From: Fuerstiella sp.
GTDB taxonomy: Bacteria > Planctomycetota > Planctomycetia > Planctomycetales > Planctomycetaceae
Assembly (NCBI GenBank): GCA_029247265.1
Contig: JAQWLN010000003.1
Span: forward strand, 1-58,524
Length of the DNA: 58,524 nucleotides
Reading direction: 5' to 3'
How positions within the stretch are numbered: the first letter of the stretch is position 1; each line of letters begins with the position of its first letter. The position numbers and the translations under genes are program-made. This document shows, one piece after another, positions 26,310 through 35,997 of this stretch. The notes beneath the pieces were generated by a model. It did no database searches. It was not told the DNA's origin and saw only the letters and a list, made by a program, of their open reading frames with translations.

Positions 26310-29300
26310 TTATCGGTAGTAGATAAACTCTTTCGTATTGAACAACGCATGGGCCAGCTCCGACCACGCCGCTTTGTCGGTGATCAGGTCATTTGATTGT
26401 GCAAAGTCCGATACGGCTGCGGCCCAGCGTTTGACCTCGTGGTTGCTCGGAGGACGTCCCAGTGCGTGCAGAAACATGCGCCTGACACGTTGTTCAATCG
26501 CAACGCTGCCATCTTCGATTAACTGTGTTGCCCACTGGTCGGCCAGCTGAACCACCAGCGGATTGTTCAACATGATCAGCGCCTGGGCCGGGACATTCGT
26601 CACGTCACGACTACCGGTGGGCAGCTTCAGATCGGGCAGATTGAAGCCAGCCAGGAACCTGGGTGGTTCCATGATCGACATCTCGATGTAAAGTGACCGC
26701 CGACCGTGCGAATCCAGTGGCCCGGAAAACAGCCGCTTCGCCGCATCTTCTGATGGCCTCGGGGGATTGATGGGTGGACCATACAGACGCGGATCAAGTC
26801 GGCCTGAAACGGTCAGCAGGCTGTCTCGGATGGCTTCCGCTTCAAGACGGCGGGTTGGGTAGTGATGGAGCAGTCGATTCTCGGGGTCGCGCTCAGAGCC
26901 CGCAGCGCTCACCCTGCCAGACTGTCGGAAGGTTTGACTGAGTACAAGCTGCCGGACCAGTTTCTTTGTGGACCAGCCTTCTGCCATGAACCGTATTGCC
27001 AGCCAGTCCAGCAGTTCGGCATGCGATGGCCGATCACCCAGTTTTCCGAAGTCGTTGGGCGTAGCCACGATGCCTGTACCAAAGACCCATTGCCACACGC
27101 GATTGACGAATACACGCGCTGTCTGAGGATTCGCGTCACTGCTGAGATATCGTGCCAGTTCCGCACGTCCACTGTCGGATGCGCTACCGACCGCATGTTT
27201 GCCGGCGAATATTTCCAGAAAGTTGCGGCGAACCACAGCTCCCTCTTCATCAACGTTGCCGCGCACATTGATTCGATAGTCGACGGGTTCAATTTTTCGT
27301 TCGTCCATGCTGTTGGCGCTGCGAGCAAAGGCGATTCCTGATTCGACTTCGCGATAGCGACTGACCAATGCGGCAATCTGCGGAGCCGTCTTTGAGTCGT
27401 TCTGCAACAGACCTTCCGCGAGCAGCCAGTTCAGTATTCTTACGTCACCGGGCTGCGTCAAGCCGTCCGCCCAGCGACTGACTGTTCCCGTCAGCCAGTT
27501 GCGCAGTTGCCGCCATGCTTCGTCGGCGCTGACCGGCGGTGTTAATTCCGCTGCGTCGTTGTCGTCATACAGCGTCGCAAACGCATTCAGCGTATCCCTG
27601 GGGGTGCCAGCCGCATCGTGCGCCACAATGCCGGTCACACTGAACCAACTGCGTTTATTCTGGCCCTCATCCTTGTCCGGAAGCATAGTACTGCCAGCCC
27701 TGGCAACACCAGTACGTGGCGGGAAGTTCGCATTGAGCGACGCTGTCGTAATCTCTGTCAGTACTCGGGTGACACCGTTCGTCAATGCCGTAGCGGCAAC
27801 GGGCGTCCATGCTGGTGCAGCAGACGGATCAAAAAACACGGGCCCTTCATTCAGAAATGCATTCTGCGGAATAGCACGCCGCCCAGCCCACTCTCCGCCT
27901 TCAAGACGCAGACTCACAATTGAACTCGGAAAATGCTCCGGTGCCGGAAGACGCAGTGCACCGGGAAGTTTGGATGAGAGCGCATGAGTGTGAAAACCAC
28001 GCATCAGAAAACTCGAAATCAGCGTCTCGCCATCAAGGCTGACCAATGGTGTGCCGTCTGCCACATGTCCATGTCGCAGTCCTTCGCCTTCGGCAACCCA
28101 CGCGTCCGGAAACACAGGTTCCGAAAAGTCAGTCAACTCAGTGAAGGCTGCTGCGTTTGCATTCCGGCGAGCTTCGCGTTCCGCGCGCCACTGATCCGCA
28201 AGCTTCCGCCAGACTTCGCCGGTGTAAGATTCATCATAAATCTGCCTGATGGGCCACGCGACGTCCTCAATTGTCGTGGCATCCATCGATGAGCGATTGT
28301 CGCGCGCCCATGCCTGCAACGATGCTTCTGATGTCAACGGACCACTGCCGGACGTCCACAAACCAGCAAGTCGCGTGCGAATCTGTTCACGCAGCTGCTT
28401 AAGCTCGGTAGCCTCTGCGTCGTACTTACCTGGCACATCGATCGGTCGTGCCGTCCACCGCGGAGTCATGAACATGCCCGCGAGCGCGTAGTAATCGGCC
28501 TGAGATATCGCATCCAGCTTGTGATCGTGGCACCGTGCACAGGCAACCGTCATGCCCAGAAAGGCCTTTGAGAAAGCGTCAATCTTATTGTTGATCATCT
28601 CCTGGTGAATGCCATTAAATGCCAGGCTGCTGCCGTGACGATGTTCTCCCAGATGGTAAAACATCGGCCCGATCATACTTTCGTTAATCCCCTCGACAGC
28701 GTCGATCCGTGGATTGGTCAGCAGGTCGCCGGCGATCTGCTCGCGGATCAATTGGTCGAAACCGACGTCGTTGTTGAATGCTCGAATCAGATAGTCACGA
28801 TATTCCCACGACCCCTTTGCCGGTATGTCCCATTCATAACCGTAGGTATCTGTGTAGCGAATCACGTCCATCCAGTGCCGGGCAAAGCGTTCGCCAAAGT
28901 GCGGTGAATCGAGCAACGCATCCACGAGTCCTGCGATGGCGAGGTCTGCATCCATCGTAAAGGCGCGAGGGAATGTCTCGACCTGGTCAGGCGTTGGCGG
29001 CAACCCGGTCAGGACGAATGAGAGCCGGCGCAACAGGACACGGGCATTCGCCGGTTTCGCTGAAGTCAGGCCTGCCTGTTTGAGCGCCGACCAGACAAAC
29101 CGATCGACCGCCACTGCAGGTCTGCCACCTGTTTTAATGGCGGGCGGAGTGATTTTGCGTGGCGGCTGCAGGCTCCACCATCGACTGCGTTCTGTCAGCT
29201 GTGATTTCCAGGACTCTTCTGCGGATTCTGCTGCCGACGGAGCGTTCACACGCGGGTCGACGGCGCCATTGCGAATCCAAGTCTCGAAGTCGGCGATCAC

Positions 29301-29642
29301 ACCATCTGGCAGTCTTCCGGACGGCGGCATTTCGAAAGAACCAAACTTCAAAGCTTCGATCAGCAGGCTGTCCTGTGGATTGCCAGGTACAACGGCCGCG
29401 CCGGATTCACCTCCGTTTCGCGGACCGTCGCGAAAGTCGAGCAGCAAGCCGCCTTTGGCCTCTGCCGACGCTGATGAATGACATTCGTAGCAGTATCGCA
29501 CCAATGCAGGGCGAATGCGTGCTTCAAAGAATTCCACGTCGTCGGACCGTTGTTCGGTCTGTCCGTGCACAACGCAACCATATCCCAGGTGAACAAGCAC
29601 CAAGGCAATAATCTTCAGGGGTGAGCCAACGCGGCGTGTCAT
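26310..29642 (-). CDS. PSCyt1/DUF1549/DUF1553 protein with haem c motif
   Basis: A 1110-residue exported protein. After a signal peptide ('IIALVLVHLGYGC') comes a planctomycete cytochrome C domain with C51-x-x-C54-H55 in 'VRYCYECHSS' and distal 'EMPPSGRLPD'. DUF1549 follows ('RLSFVLTGLPPTPDQVE', 'RHWMDVIRYTDTYGYEWD', 'CARCHDHKLDAISQADYYAL', with a second CxxCH). A long beta-rich middle region precedes DUF1553 ('RVWQWVFGTGIVATPNDFG', 'LVLSQTFRQSG', 'LIMLNNPLVVQLADQWA'). Its enzymatic role is unknown. It is the first gene of a pair with the DUF1501 gene, 134 bases upstream of it. Confidence 0.95.
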   Translation of the reverse strand: MTRRVGSPLKIIALVLVHLGYGCVVHGQTEQRSDDVEFFEARIRPALVRYCYECHSSASAEAKGGLLLDFRDGPRNGGESGAAVVPGNPQDSLLIEALKFGSFEMPPSGRLPDGVIADFETWIRNGAVDPRVNAPSAAESAEESWKSQLTERSRWWSLQPPRKITPPAIKTGGRPAVAVDRFVWSALKQAGLTSAKPANARVLLRRLSFVLTGLPPTPDQVETFPRAFTMDADLAIAGLVDALLDSPHFGERFARHWMDVIRYTDTYGYEWDIPAKGSWEYRDYLIRAFNNDVGFDQLIREQIAGDLLTNPRIDAVEGINESMIGPMFYHLGEHRHGSSLAFNGIHQEMINNKIDAFSKAFLGMTVACARCHDHKLDAISQADYYALAGMFMTPRWTARPIDVPGKYDAEATELKQLREQIRTRLAGLWTSGSGPLTSEASLQAWARDNRSSMDATTIEDVAWPIRQIYDESYTGEVWRKLADQWRAEREARRNANAAAFTELTDFSEPVFPDAWVAEGEGLRHGHVADGTPLVSLDGETLISSFLMRGFHTHALSSKLPGALRLPAPEHFPSSIVSLRLEGGEWAGRRAIPQNAFLNEGPVFFDPSAAPAWTPVAATALTNGVTRVLTEITTASLNANFPPRTGVARAGSTMLPDKDEGQNKRSWFSVTGIVAHDAAGTPRDTLNAFATLYDDNDAAELTPPVSADEAWRQLRNWLTGTVSRWADGLTQPGDVRILNWLLAEGLLQNDSKTAPQIAALVSRYREVESGIAFARSANSMDERKIEPVDYRINVRGNVDEEGAVVRRNFLEIFAGKHAVGSASDSGRAELARYLSSDANPQTARVFVNRVWQWVFGTGIVATPNDFGKLGDRPSHAELLDWLAIRFMAEGWSTKKLVRQLVLSQTFRQSGRVSAAGSERDPENRLLHHYPTRRLEAEAIRDSLLTVSGRLDPRLYGPPINPPRPSEDAAKRLFSGPLDSHGRRSLYIEMSIMEPPRFLAGFNLPDLKLPTGSRDVTNVPAQALIMLNNPLVVQLADQWATQLIEDGSVAIEQRVRRMFLHALGRPPSNHEVKRWAAAVSDFAQSNDLITDKAAWSELAHALFNTKEFIYYR

Positions 29643-30039
29643 GCTGTACGGTTAACCCGGAGACGATTCCGATCCAATCGCGGGATTATCAGGCAGGACT
29701 CAGATAGTACCACAAGATCCCATGAAGTTCCGGGTGAACTGCAATTCTGTGCCTCGGTAGCGGCCCAAGCTGGACATCAGATGTTTGGAAGGCGATATGG
29801 TGGTAAATCGGAGAACCGGGTTTACGGCAGTGGGCGAACGGAATACCGGTGTTTGGGCCGTTCCAGACTGAGCCGCCATCGCTCTGCGATGTCAGTGATT
29901 TTTAACGTCATTGAGGCCGGTACAGAGATCTGAGACATATTTTCCGGAAAGGCCGTAACATCGTTCGCGAGTTCCCGCTGAAGGATTTGTACCTGAAACA
30001 ACACAACAAATTCTTCGAAAACTCGAAAGGCACGGAATT
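29643..30039. other. Intergenic region between divergent genes
   Basis: About 400 bases. It carries the promoters of the DUF1553 gene and the Gln/Pro-rich protein gene. A short palindrome, TTTCCGGAAA, lies near 29942. No gene or confident promoter was recognised. Confidence 0.45.
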
Positions 30040-30771
30040 ATGACACGCTCACGAAACACACTGCTGGTTGCTGCAATCACCTTCAGTTCAGCGATCGTCG
30101 GCATCAGCACGACAGAAGCTGGCTGTCACGGATCGCGTGGCTACTCTCGCGGATATTCGTCACACAACTATCACCGTCATCACCACAATTATGGCTATGC
30201 GTCACCGAGTTACGGGTACGCACAGCCACAGCCGATTTATGCTGTCAGGCCTATTCAGCCTGTGCAGCCGGTTCAGCAGCAGTTCGTTCAGCCGCAACCA
30301 GTGGTCCAGCAACAACTCGCGCCTCAGCAACAGCAGATTCCCGTGCAACAACCGATTGCTCCGGTACAGCAGCAGGCTGCCCCTCAACAGCAGGCACCCG
30401 CGCAACAGTCACAGGCACCTGCGAATGCTCAGACCTCAGCTCTGCAGGCCCTTGGTGGATTTGCTCCGCCTCAGCCAGCACAGGTTCAGACGCCTGCTCA
30501 CGTTGGTAACTGGACTGCATCGCTCGGCAACGGAGCAAACGTGCGGCTTGTGCTGCAGGCCGATGGATCGTTCAGCTGGTCGGCGACGAACAAAGCCGGC
30601 AATGCCAGCACGTTTCAGGGAAGTTACGCGGTTGGTAATGGATCGCTGACATTGACTCGTGGCACAGACAACCAGCGACTGGCTGGCAGCATGACGACCA
30701 GCGGCAGAAACGCCTTCAACTTTAAGCTGACAGGCAATAATGCGGCAGGCATTAACTTCACACGAAGCTAG
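30040..30771 (+). CDS. Secreted Gln/Pro-rich protein with C-terminal beta domain
   Basis: A 243-residue protein. A signal peptide, 'LLVAAITFSSAIVGISTTEA', precedes a His/Tyr/Gly segment ('HNYHRHHHNYGYASP'), then about 90 residues of Gln, Pro, Val and Ala repeats. The last 90 residues ('VGNWTASLGNGANVRLVLQ', 'ADGSFSWSATNKAGN', 'GNGSLTLTRGTDNQRL') form a small beta domain common in planctomycete exported proteins, of unknown function. The low-complexity part probably acts as a flexible linker. The gene is followed by a strong terminator at 30832, so it is monocistronic. Confidence 0.75.
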   Translation: MTRSRNTLLVAAITFSSAIVGISTTEAGCHGSRGYSRGYSSHNYHRHHHNYGYASPSYGYAQPQPIYAVRPIQPVQPVQQQFVQPQPVVQQQLAPQQQQIPVQQPIAPVQQQAAPQQQAPAQQSQAPANAQTSALQALGGFAPPQPAQVQTPAHVGNWTASLGNGANVRLVLQADGSFSWSATNKAGNASTFQGSYAVGNGSLTLTRGTDNQRLAGSMTTSGRNAFNFKLTGNNAAGINFTRS

Positions 30772-30831
30772 AGCCAAACACGAAGATTTCTGACACGGAG
30801 TTCTTCGAATGAAAGATACTCAGGGACGGGC

Positions 30832-30872
30832 GGGAGTGACATCTCCGGCCCGTCCCTTTTTTCGTCGCTGTG
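30832..30872 (+). terminator. Rho-independent terminator of the Gln/Pro-rich gene
   Basis: AGGGACGGGC and GCCCGTCCCT form a perfect 10-base stem, extended inward by GGAG/CTCC past one mismatch with a TGACAT loop, and followed by TTTTTT. This is the clearest terminator in the window. It also shows that open frame upstream of 31082 is not part of the sulfatase. Confidence 0.9.
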
Positions 30873-31081
30873 TAAGTTGCAGGCGATTGTCTGGGGGAAG
30901 GTGTCGGGGATGTATTGTTGAAGGTGAAAATGTCTGCCCCGGGGGGCTGGCTGACCCCGGAATGCAACTGCCCTACGTTGATGCCATGCGTGGTACGCTG
31001 ATTCGTTTTTCGTACAGACGTGAGGTAACATGGGATGTCGTTATGTTCGGCAGTCCCGATTACTCAGTACGAAATCAGCAA

Positions 31082-32650
31082 ATGTCACTACACCGCATAT
31101 CGAGCTCGCCCTGTTTTCGTCGTGCAACATCCACCGTCATTTTTCTGTGCACAACGCTATCTGTTTTTCTGCCGGCCCAGTCGCATCAGGTGTTTGGGCA
31201 GACCGTCCGACTCCCCAATATTGTTCTGATTCTCGCGGACGACATGGGTTCCGGCGATGTGCAGGCACTGAATCCGTTGTCGAAGATTCCAACGCCGAAC
31301 CTGAACAGTCTGGCCAACGACGGCATGACGTTTACCGACGGACATTCACCGTCCGCGGTATGCACGCCCACTCGTTATGGTCTGCTTACAGGACGTTACT
31401 GCTGGCGCACGGAACTGAAACGCGGCGTTCTTGGAGGCTACAGCAAGCCTTTGCTGCAGCCCGGTCGTTCCACGATTGCGAGCATGCTGAATGCCAGCGG
31501 CTATACCACCGGCGCAGTGGGTAAGTGGCATCTTGGAATGGACCTTCCACTGAAGTCGGACAAGGCAGACACGAGCAGATGGGACGGTGATCCGGGTATT
31601 GATTTTTCCGGTGTCATCAAAGACAGCCCGATTCATCACGGTTTCGATTCTTACTTCGGCGTCACTGCCTCGCTGGATATGGCTCCTTATGTTTACGTGA
31701 AAAACGATCGATTCACTATGGAACCGTCGATTCAGCAGCAGGCCGTCAGCTTTCCACATTTTGTTCGTCAGGGACCGCGGGCTGCGGATTTCGTGATTGC
31801 GGATGTACTGGACAGACTCACAACTGAGGCCGTCAATTATATTGCTGGCGCATCGAAAAAGGATGCTCCCTACTTTCTGTACATGCCATTGACCGGCCCG
31901 CACAAACCGGCCCAGCCACATAAGCGTTTTCGAGGCAAAACCGGTCTGAAGGAATACGGCGACTTCGTCGCTCAGGTGGACTGGACGGTGGGTCAGGTGC
32001 TGAAGGCTATTGATGCTTCGGGCGAAGCTGACAACACACTCGTTTTTTATGCGTCTGACAATGGCTCTTACATGTATCGCTACGATGATGATCAGCCGAA
32101 GGACCATGTGGATGACGTGACTGTCCAGGGATTTCGGCCAGAGAATCATCAGGCGAACGGTACTTTCCGCGGGACCAAGGCAGACATCTGGGAGGCCGGT
32201 CACCGTGTTCCCTTTTTTGTTCGCTGGCCCGGGCATATCAAGCCCGGCACGAAGAATAGTGCAACCGTCTGCCTGACAGACATTTATGCGACGTGTGCAG
32301 CCGTCGTGAGGGCAAACCTTTCCGACAGCGAAGCGGAAGACAGCATTTCGCTGCTGCCACTGCTACGAGGTACAACCACAGACAGAGGTGTTCCGGTCAT
32401 CAATCACTCAGCCGCGGGAATGTTTGCAATTCGTGACGGTCGATGGAAGCTTGTCGCCGGAAACGGTTCCGGCGGCCGTCAGGCTCCCAAAGGCAAGCCC
32501 TTTCAGAAACCATTCCAATTATTTGATCTGCGGGCAGATCCCGGCGAGGTGCACGATATTGCCGGCCAGCATCCGGACGTGGTCGCTCGATTGGCGGAAT
32601 CTCTTTACGTCATTCGAAACGGGAACCGTACGCCTCGGCCGCGTAACTAA
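31082..32650 (+). CDS. Sulfatase (arylsulfatase A-like family), exported
   Basis: About 522 residues from ATG 31082, where a signal peptide ('ATSTVIFLCTTLSVFLPAQS') begins; longer starts would run through the upstream terminator. The metal-binding 'NIVLILADDMGSGD' has D53-D54. The formylglycine site is C94-T-P-T-R in 'SAVCTPTRYGLLTGRY', the Cys-type consensus that needs a formylglycine-generating enzyme elsewhere. 'TGAVGKWHLGM', 'YMPLTGPHKP' and 'VFYASDNGSY' are further sulfatase motifs. It likely desulfates a polysaccharide in the periplasm or outside. An arylsulfotransferase-like gene lies about 500 bases on, convergent. Confidence 0.93.
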   Translation: MSLHRISSSPCFRRATSTVIFLCTTLSVFLPAQSHQVFGQTVRLPNIVLILADDMGSGDVQALNPLSKIPTPNLNSLANDGMTFTDGHSPSAVCTPTRYGLLTGRYCWRTELKRGVLGGYSKPLLQPGRSTIASMLNASGYTTGAVGKWHLGMDLPLKSDKADTSRWDGDPGIDFSGVIKDSPIHHGFDSYFGVTASLDMAPYVYVKNDRFTMEPSIQQQAVSFPHFVRQGPRAADFVIADVLDRLTTEAVNYIAGASKKDAPYFLYMPLTGPHKPAQPHKRFRGKTGLKEYGDFVAQVDWTVGQVLKAIDASGEADNTLVFYASDNGSYMYRYDDDQPKDHVDDVTVQGFRPENHQANGTFRGTKADIWEAGHRVPFFVRWPGHIKPGTKNSATVCLTDIYATCAAVVRANLSDSEAEDSISLLPLLRGTTTDRGVPVINHSAAGMFAIRDGRWKLVAGNGSGGRQAPKGKPFQKPFQLFDLRADPGEVHDIAGQHPDVVARLAESLYVIRNGNRTPRPRN

Positions 32651-32690
32651 ACCTGCAGAACTCAGATCCCCGGGCATCGGCGATTCGGAT

Positions 32691-33095
32691 TTACGTCTCG
32701 CGGTATCCGAGTACTACCAGAATGCAGGGCCCGCTGTGAATGAGATTAATGCCGGCGGACTGACACGCCTCAATCGCAGCGTTACTTTCTGCTCCTGGCT
32801 GCAACCAGATGTGCTGCACTCCTAGGCGAATCGCGTCGTCGACAACCTGTTCGGTGACTGACGGCGGTGTGATAACGGAGACCGCATGCGGAGTGGGTAC
32901 TACTTCTCCAAGCGATGCAGCAGCAGGCAGGCCTTCAACAATGTCGGCGTTGGGGTTCACCGGAACCACCGTATGGCCGTGCTGCTGGTAGCAACGCAGT
33001 ACCTTATTGCCATACTTGCGTCGATCCGTGGACGCGCCAGCGACGGCGAACAATTCTCCGTTCATGAAGTCAGCGATTTGATTCTCGAGATACAT
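32691..33095 (-). CDS. CoA-binding domain protein (YccU-like)
   Basis: A 134-residue single CoA-binding (Rossmann-like) domain: 'LFAVAGASTDRRKYGNKVLR', 'HTVVPVNPNADIVEGLPA', 'HAVSVITPPSVTEQVVDDAI', 'HIWLQPGAESNAAIEACQSA' and 'CILVV'. This matches short standalone YccU-type proteins, which bind CoA but have no proven reaction. It starts at ATG 33095, 30 bases after the arylsulfotransferase-like gene ends, so they are likely in one transcript. It is convergent with the sulfatase. Confidence 0.9.
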   Translation of the reverse strand: MYLENQIADFMNGELFAVAGASTDRRKYGNKVLRCYQQHGHTVVPVNPNADIVEGLPAAASLGEVVPTPHAVSVITPPSVTEQVVDDAIRLGVQHIWLQPGAESNAAIEACQSAGINLIHSGPCILVVLGYRET

Positions 33096-33125
33096 TACGG
33101 CCGACAGCTTTCATCATCCTGTCCG

Positions 33126-34583
33126 TCACAACTTTGGTGACAGGTCTCTGTTTCGAAACGCTGGAAAATCCGGCGGATACTTGATGGCTCGAAACATCGT
33201 CCCACCGTCTTCCAGAGGTATTCCTCCGGGAATTCGCATCGCGTCAAGTTCCGCCTGCGGCAGGTCAGCCGGAAGCGCTGTCGTCTTCCGATTCCGGGGT
33301 TGCTCAGAGCGTGGGGGATGGTGAAAACGTTTTGGATTGCGGTACATCCAGACAATTTCAGCGTCTCGAGTGACTTCAAGCAACAGGTGCTGAGTGCCCG
33401 AGCAAATCAGGGTATTGCCGTTTGGCAGCCTTTGAGCTCCCGAGATGCGAGGAGAAAACAGTTCACCCGGGTATTCATAGGTCCAATCAATTTCTGCCGG
33501 ACCAAATGCCACGTCCGGCTTGCGGTGGTAGGTTCCATTGTCGAGCACTGGCAACTTGATTTCGTCAGCCGAAGAAAAATCCTGATCAGAATTCTGCATG
33601 CCGTTGTTGAACAGAAGCACATTTCCAGCGCCCTGTAGTCCCTTTGGAATCCAGTGAGCGTCGTGCTGGCTGAACAGTTTGCGATCATCGATGGTGCCTC
33701 GTCGGTACGTTTGAGCATTGCCCCAGCGATACAGCAAATCACCTCCACGTCCGCGTTTTCCTCCTGTGTGACCTTTTGCCTCTTCCGTGGTCGTGCTGTG
33801 ATCGATGATCCAGAACTCACTCAACGTTCTTGACCCAACCATGATCTGATCGAGTTCTTCGTTGTAGTCGATTGAGTTCATATGCACCCAGTCAGGCACA
33901 GGACGCAGCATGTAGTTGATGTCAACGAGTTCAGGATGGTCCGCAGGATTGCCGTAGTTTTCCTTCGATTCGTCCCAGTCCTGTACAACGTGATTAAGAA
34001 GACTCCACTTCCAGACAACATCTGCTCCGTTCAGCCCCTTTGGTTTCAACTCGAAGATGGCCTCCAGCCAAAGTACATCGCCCGTCAAACGATTCGGATT
34101 GCGGCCGGCGTCGACAGCAACGGTGCGCTGATACGATTCCCAGACGATGCACAGCACGTTGCCGTTTGGCAGAGGCTCAATATCGTGATGGCTCATGCGG
34201 TACGCAGAACTGGCGGCGAAATCCCAGATCAGATTTCCGTCCCAGTCGTATTTCTGAATCTGGCCTCCACTTCCGGTCGTTGACGGAAACTGAAAAAAGT
34301 TGTCGACCTTGCCGGCGCGCAACAGACTGCCGTCTTCCAGAAGGTAGGATGCCTGACCCGGCTTTCGGTCGGTCTGCCAGGAATGGACAACTCGCCCGGC
34401 GGTATCCAGCAGAAATGATTTCTGAGCACTGAGTGGCGAAATCAGTATGTAGCCGGGACAGACGTCTTCCGTTGTTTTGAAAACGCCGAGTTGAGGAGGC
34501 TTTTTCTCCTGCGCTGAAACAACCGCTGCAACCAGCAACAGCACAATAAGAATACTCTTTGGGCAGCAGGCACGCAGACGCAT
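33126..34583 (-). CDS. Arylsulfotransferase (ASST)-like exported beta-propeller protein
   Basis: About 485 residues from ATG 34583, which has AGGAG six bases upstream. The signal peptide is 'SILIVLLLVAAVVSAQ'. Repeated propeller motifs follow: 'GRVVHSWQTDRKPGQASYLL', 'DGSLLRAGK', 'MSHHDIEPLPNGNVLCIVWE', 'FSQHDAHWIPKG', 'GNVLLFNNGMQNSD', 'RLPNGNTLICSG'. Conserved His in 'SHHDIEPLPNGN' and 'QHDAHW' match ASST catalytic or structural positions. ASST moves sulfate between phenols without PAPS; whether this one is active is not shown. It sits near a sulfatase and before a CoA-binding gene. Confidence 0.82.
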   Translation of the reverse strand: MRLRACCPKSILIVLLLVAAVVSAQEKKPPQLGVFKTTEDVCPGYILISPLSAQKSFLLDTAGRVVHSWQTDRKPGQASYLLEDGSLLRAGKVDNFFQFPSTTGSGGQIQKYDWDGNLIWDFAASSAYRMSHHDIEPLPNGNVLCIVWESYQRTVAVDAGRNPNRLTGDVLWLEAIFELKPKGLNGADVVWKWSLLNHVVQDWDESKENYGNPADHPELVDINYMLRPVPDWVHMNSIDYNEELDQIMVGSRTLSEFWIIDHSTTTEEAKGHTGGKRGRGGDLLYRWGNAQTYRRGTIDDRKLFSQHDAHWIPKGLQGAGNVLLFNNGMQNSDQDFSSADEIKLPVLDNGTYHRKPDVAFGPAEIDWTYEYPGELFSPRISGAQRLPNGNTLICSGTQHLLLEVTRDAEIVWMYRNPKRFHHPPRSEQPRNRKTTALPADLPQAELDAMRIPGGIPLEDGGTMFRAIKYPPDFPAFRNRDLSPKL

Positions 34584-34647
34584 CAACGGCTCCTCTGGCA
34601 AAATGTCCACCTACACATTTTGTCCAGGTTCGTGACAAATGTCGAGT

Positions 34648-34713
34648 CGTCAGCTGGTTCCGAAGTCGTCGTCAGCTGTTGCTGGTGACGCGATTTCACG
34701 CTCACGTCAGCTG
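34648..34713. repeat. Three CGTCAGCTG repeats upstream of the ASST-like gene
   Basis: CGTCAGCTG occurs at 34648-34656, 34670-34678 and 34705-34713, all in the same direction and spaced 22 and 35 bases apart. Each contains the palindrome CAGCTG. They lie 65-130 bases upstream of the ASST-like start and could be binding sites. Confidence 0.45.
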
Positions 34714-34755
34714 GTTGACGAACGAATACGTGGCGACTGTGACTGAAGTCATCCG

Positions 34756-35994
34756 TTAGCGGTCGATTTCGCCCATCACGATATCAAGTGAGCCAACGAC
34801 GCTGGGAACGTCGGCCAGCGGTACGCCTTCGCAGAGCTTGTCTGTGATGGACAGGTTGCAGAAACATGAACTCTTTGCTCGAACCCTCAATGGTTCAGCC
34901 GCACCGTTGCCAACAACGTAGAAGCCCATTTGGCCTCGAGGGGCTTCGGTTTCCAGATAGACCTCATCCTTTGGCAGCTTGGTGTTGAATTTGAACGCCT
35001 CGCGATGAGACCCTTCAGCAGCAAGGTACTTTGGAACCGACTGTCGCACCAGACGGATGGCCTGCACAACTTCCATCATGCGGGTGTAAAAACGACACCA
35101 GTTGTCGCCCAGTACCACTTCTCGTGGAGCTTCCGCAAACTCCGCGACAGGGATTTCGAAGTCGTACCCTTCATACATGCGCGTGTAAACCGCTTCGCCA
35201 TCTCGACGCAGGTCATAGTCAACTCCGCTGCCTCGAAGCACGGGCCCTGTACAGCCGTAGCTGATGGCCATTTCACGTGACAGCACACCAATGCCCGCTG
35301 TTCGCTTGATGAAGATCGCGTTGCGAGTGAGCAGCGTGTGATATTCCTTGATGCGGTCTTCCAGCCAGCTGAGAAACATTTCGACGACGTCGAAAAACGG
35401 TGCTCGCTGCCCCTTATCCATCAGCAGCAGAGCAGACAGGCCGTCCGGAATTTCGATTTCTTCCGGCAGGTCATGGGTGGCTCCGCCGATCGTTAGATAA
35501 CTGCAGGTCAGGCGTGCGCCGCATACTTCCTCAAAGAAATCCAGAATGATTTCGCGTTCACGGAAGGCATACAGAAACGGGCTGAATGTCCCCAGGTCCA
35601 GACCGTATGCCCCCATACCGACCAGATGACTGGCGATACGACCGAGTTCCGAGATGAACACGCGCAGGTGTTTCGCTTTCTCGTTCACCTCCATGCCGAT
35701 CATTTTTTCGACCGTCAACGCGAACCCGAGGTTCATGTTCATAGCGGCAAGGTAGTCCATACGGTCGGTGTATGGAATCCACTGCGGCGTCGCCAGATTC
35801 TCGCCGATCTTTTCCGCGCAGCGGTGGAGGTACCCGATGTGCGGCGTGCACTCGTGAACGATTTCGCCGTCCGTTCTCAGTAACAGACGAAGCACCCCAT
35901 GAGTGCTGGGATGCTGGGGGCCCATGTTGACGAGCATTTCGTCAGTCTGGACATCAAACTCGACAATTCGAGGATCTTCGATCTGCATACTCAT
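34756..35994 (-). CDS. nuoD: NADH-quinone oxidoreductase subunit D (NuoD)
   Basis: A 412-residue NuoD, full length: 'LVNMGPQHPSTHGVLRLLLR', 'PHIGYLHRCAEKIGEN', 'YTDRMDYLAAMNMN', 'GVLSREMAISYGCTGPVLRG', 'SSCFCNLSITDKLCEGVPLA' and the C-terminal 'DIVMGEIDR'. This is the 49-kDa subunit that, with NuoB, forms the quinone site of complex I on the cytoplasmic side. It starts four bases after nuoC ends, so translation is coupled. It is the last gene of nuoI-nuoA-nuoC-nuoD. Confidence 0.97.
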   Translation of the reverse strand: MSMQIEDPRIVEFDVQTDEMLVNMGPQHPSTHGVLRLLLRTDGEIVHECTPHIGYLHRCAEKIGENLATPQWIPYTDRMDYLAAMNMNLGFALTVEKMIGMEVNEKAKHLRVFISELGRIASHLVGMGAYGLDLGTFSPFLYAFREREIILDFFEEVCGARLTCSYLTIGGATHDLPEEIEIPDGLSALLLMDKGQRAPFFDVVEMFLSWLEDRIKEYHTLLTRNAIFIKRTAGIGVLSREMAISYGCTGPVLRGSGVDYDLRRDGEAVYTRMYEGYDFEIPVAEFAEAPREVVLGDNWCRFYTRMMEVVQAIRLVRQSVPKYLAAEGSHREAFKFNTKLPKDEVYLETEAPRGQMGFYVVGNGAAEPLRVRAKSSCFCNLSITDKLCEGVPLADVPSVVGSLDIVMGEIDR

Positions 35995-35997
35995 GGT

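Noticed and set aside
30809..31081. Longer sulfatase start upstream of 31082
   Set aside because: It would run through a strong rho-independent terminator at 30832-30872 and lacks a signal peptide at its N-terminus.
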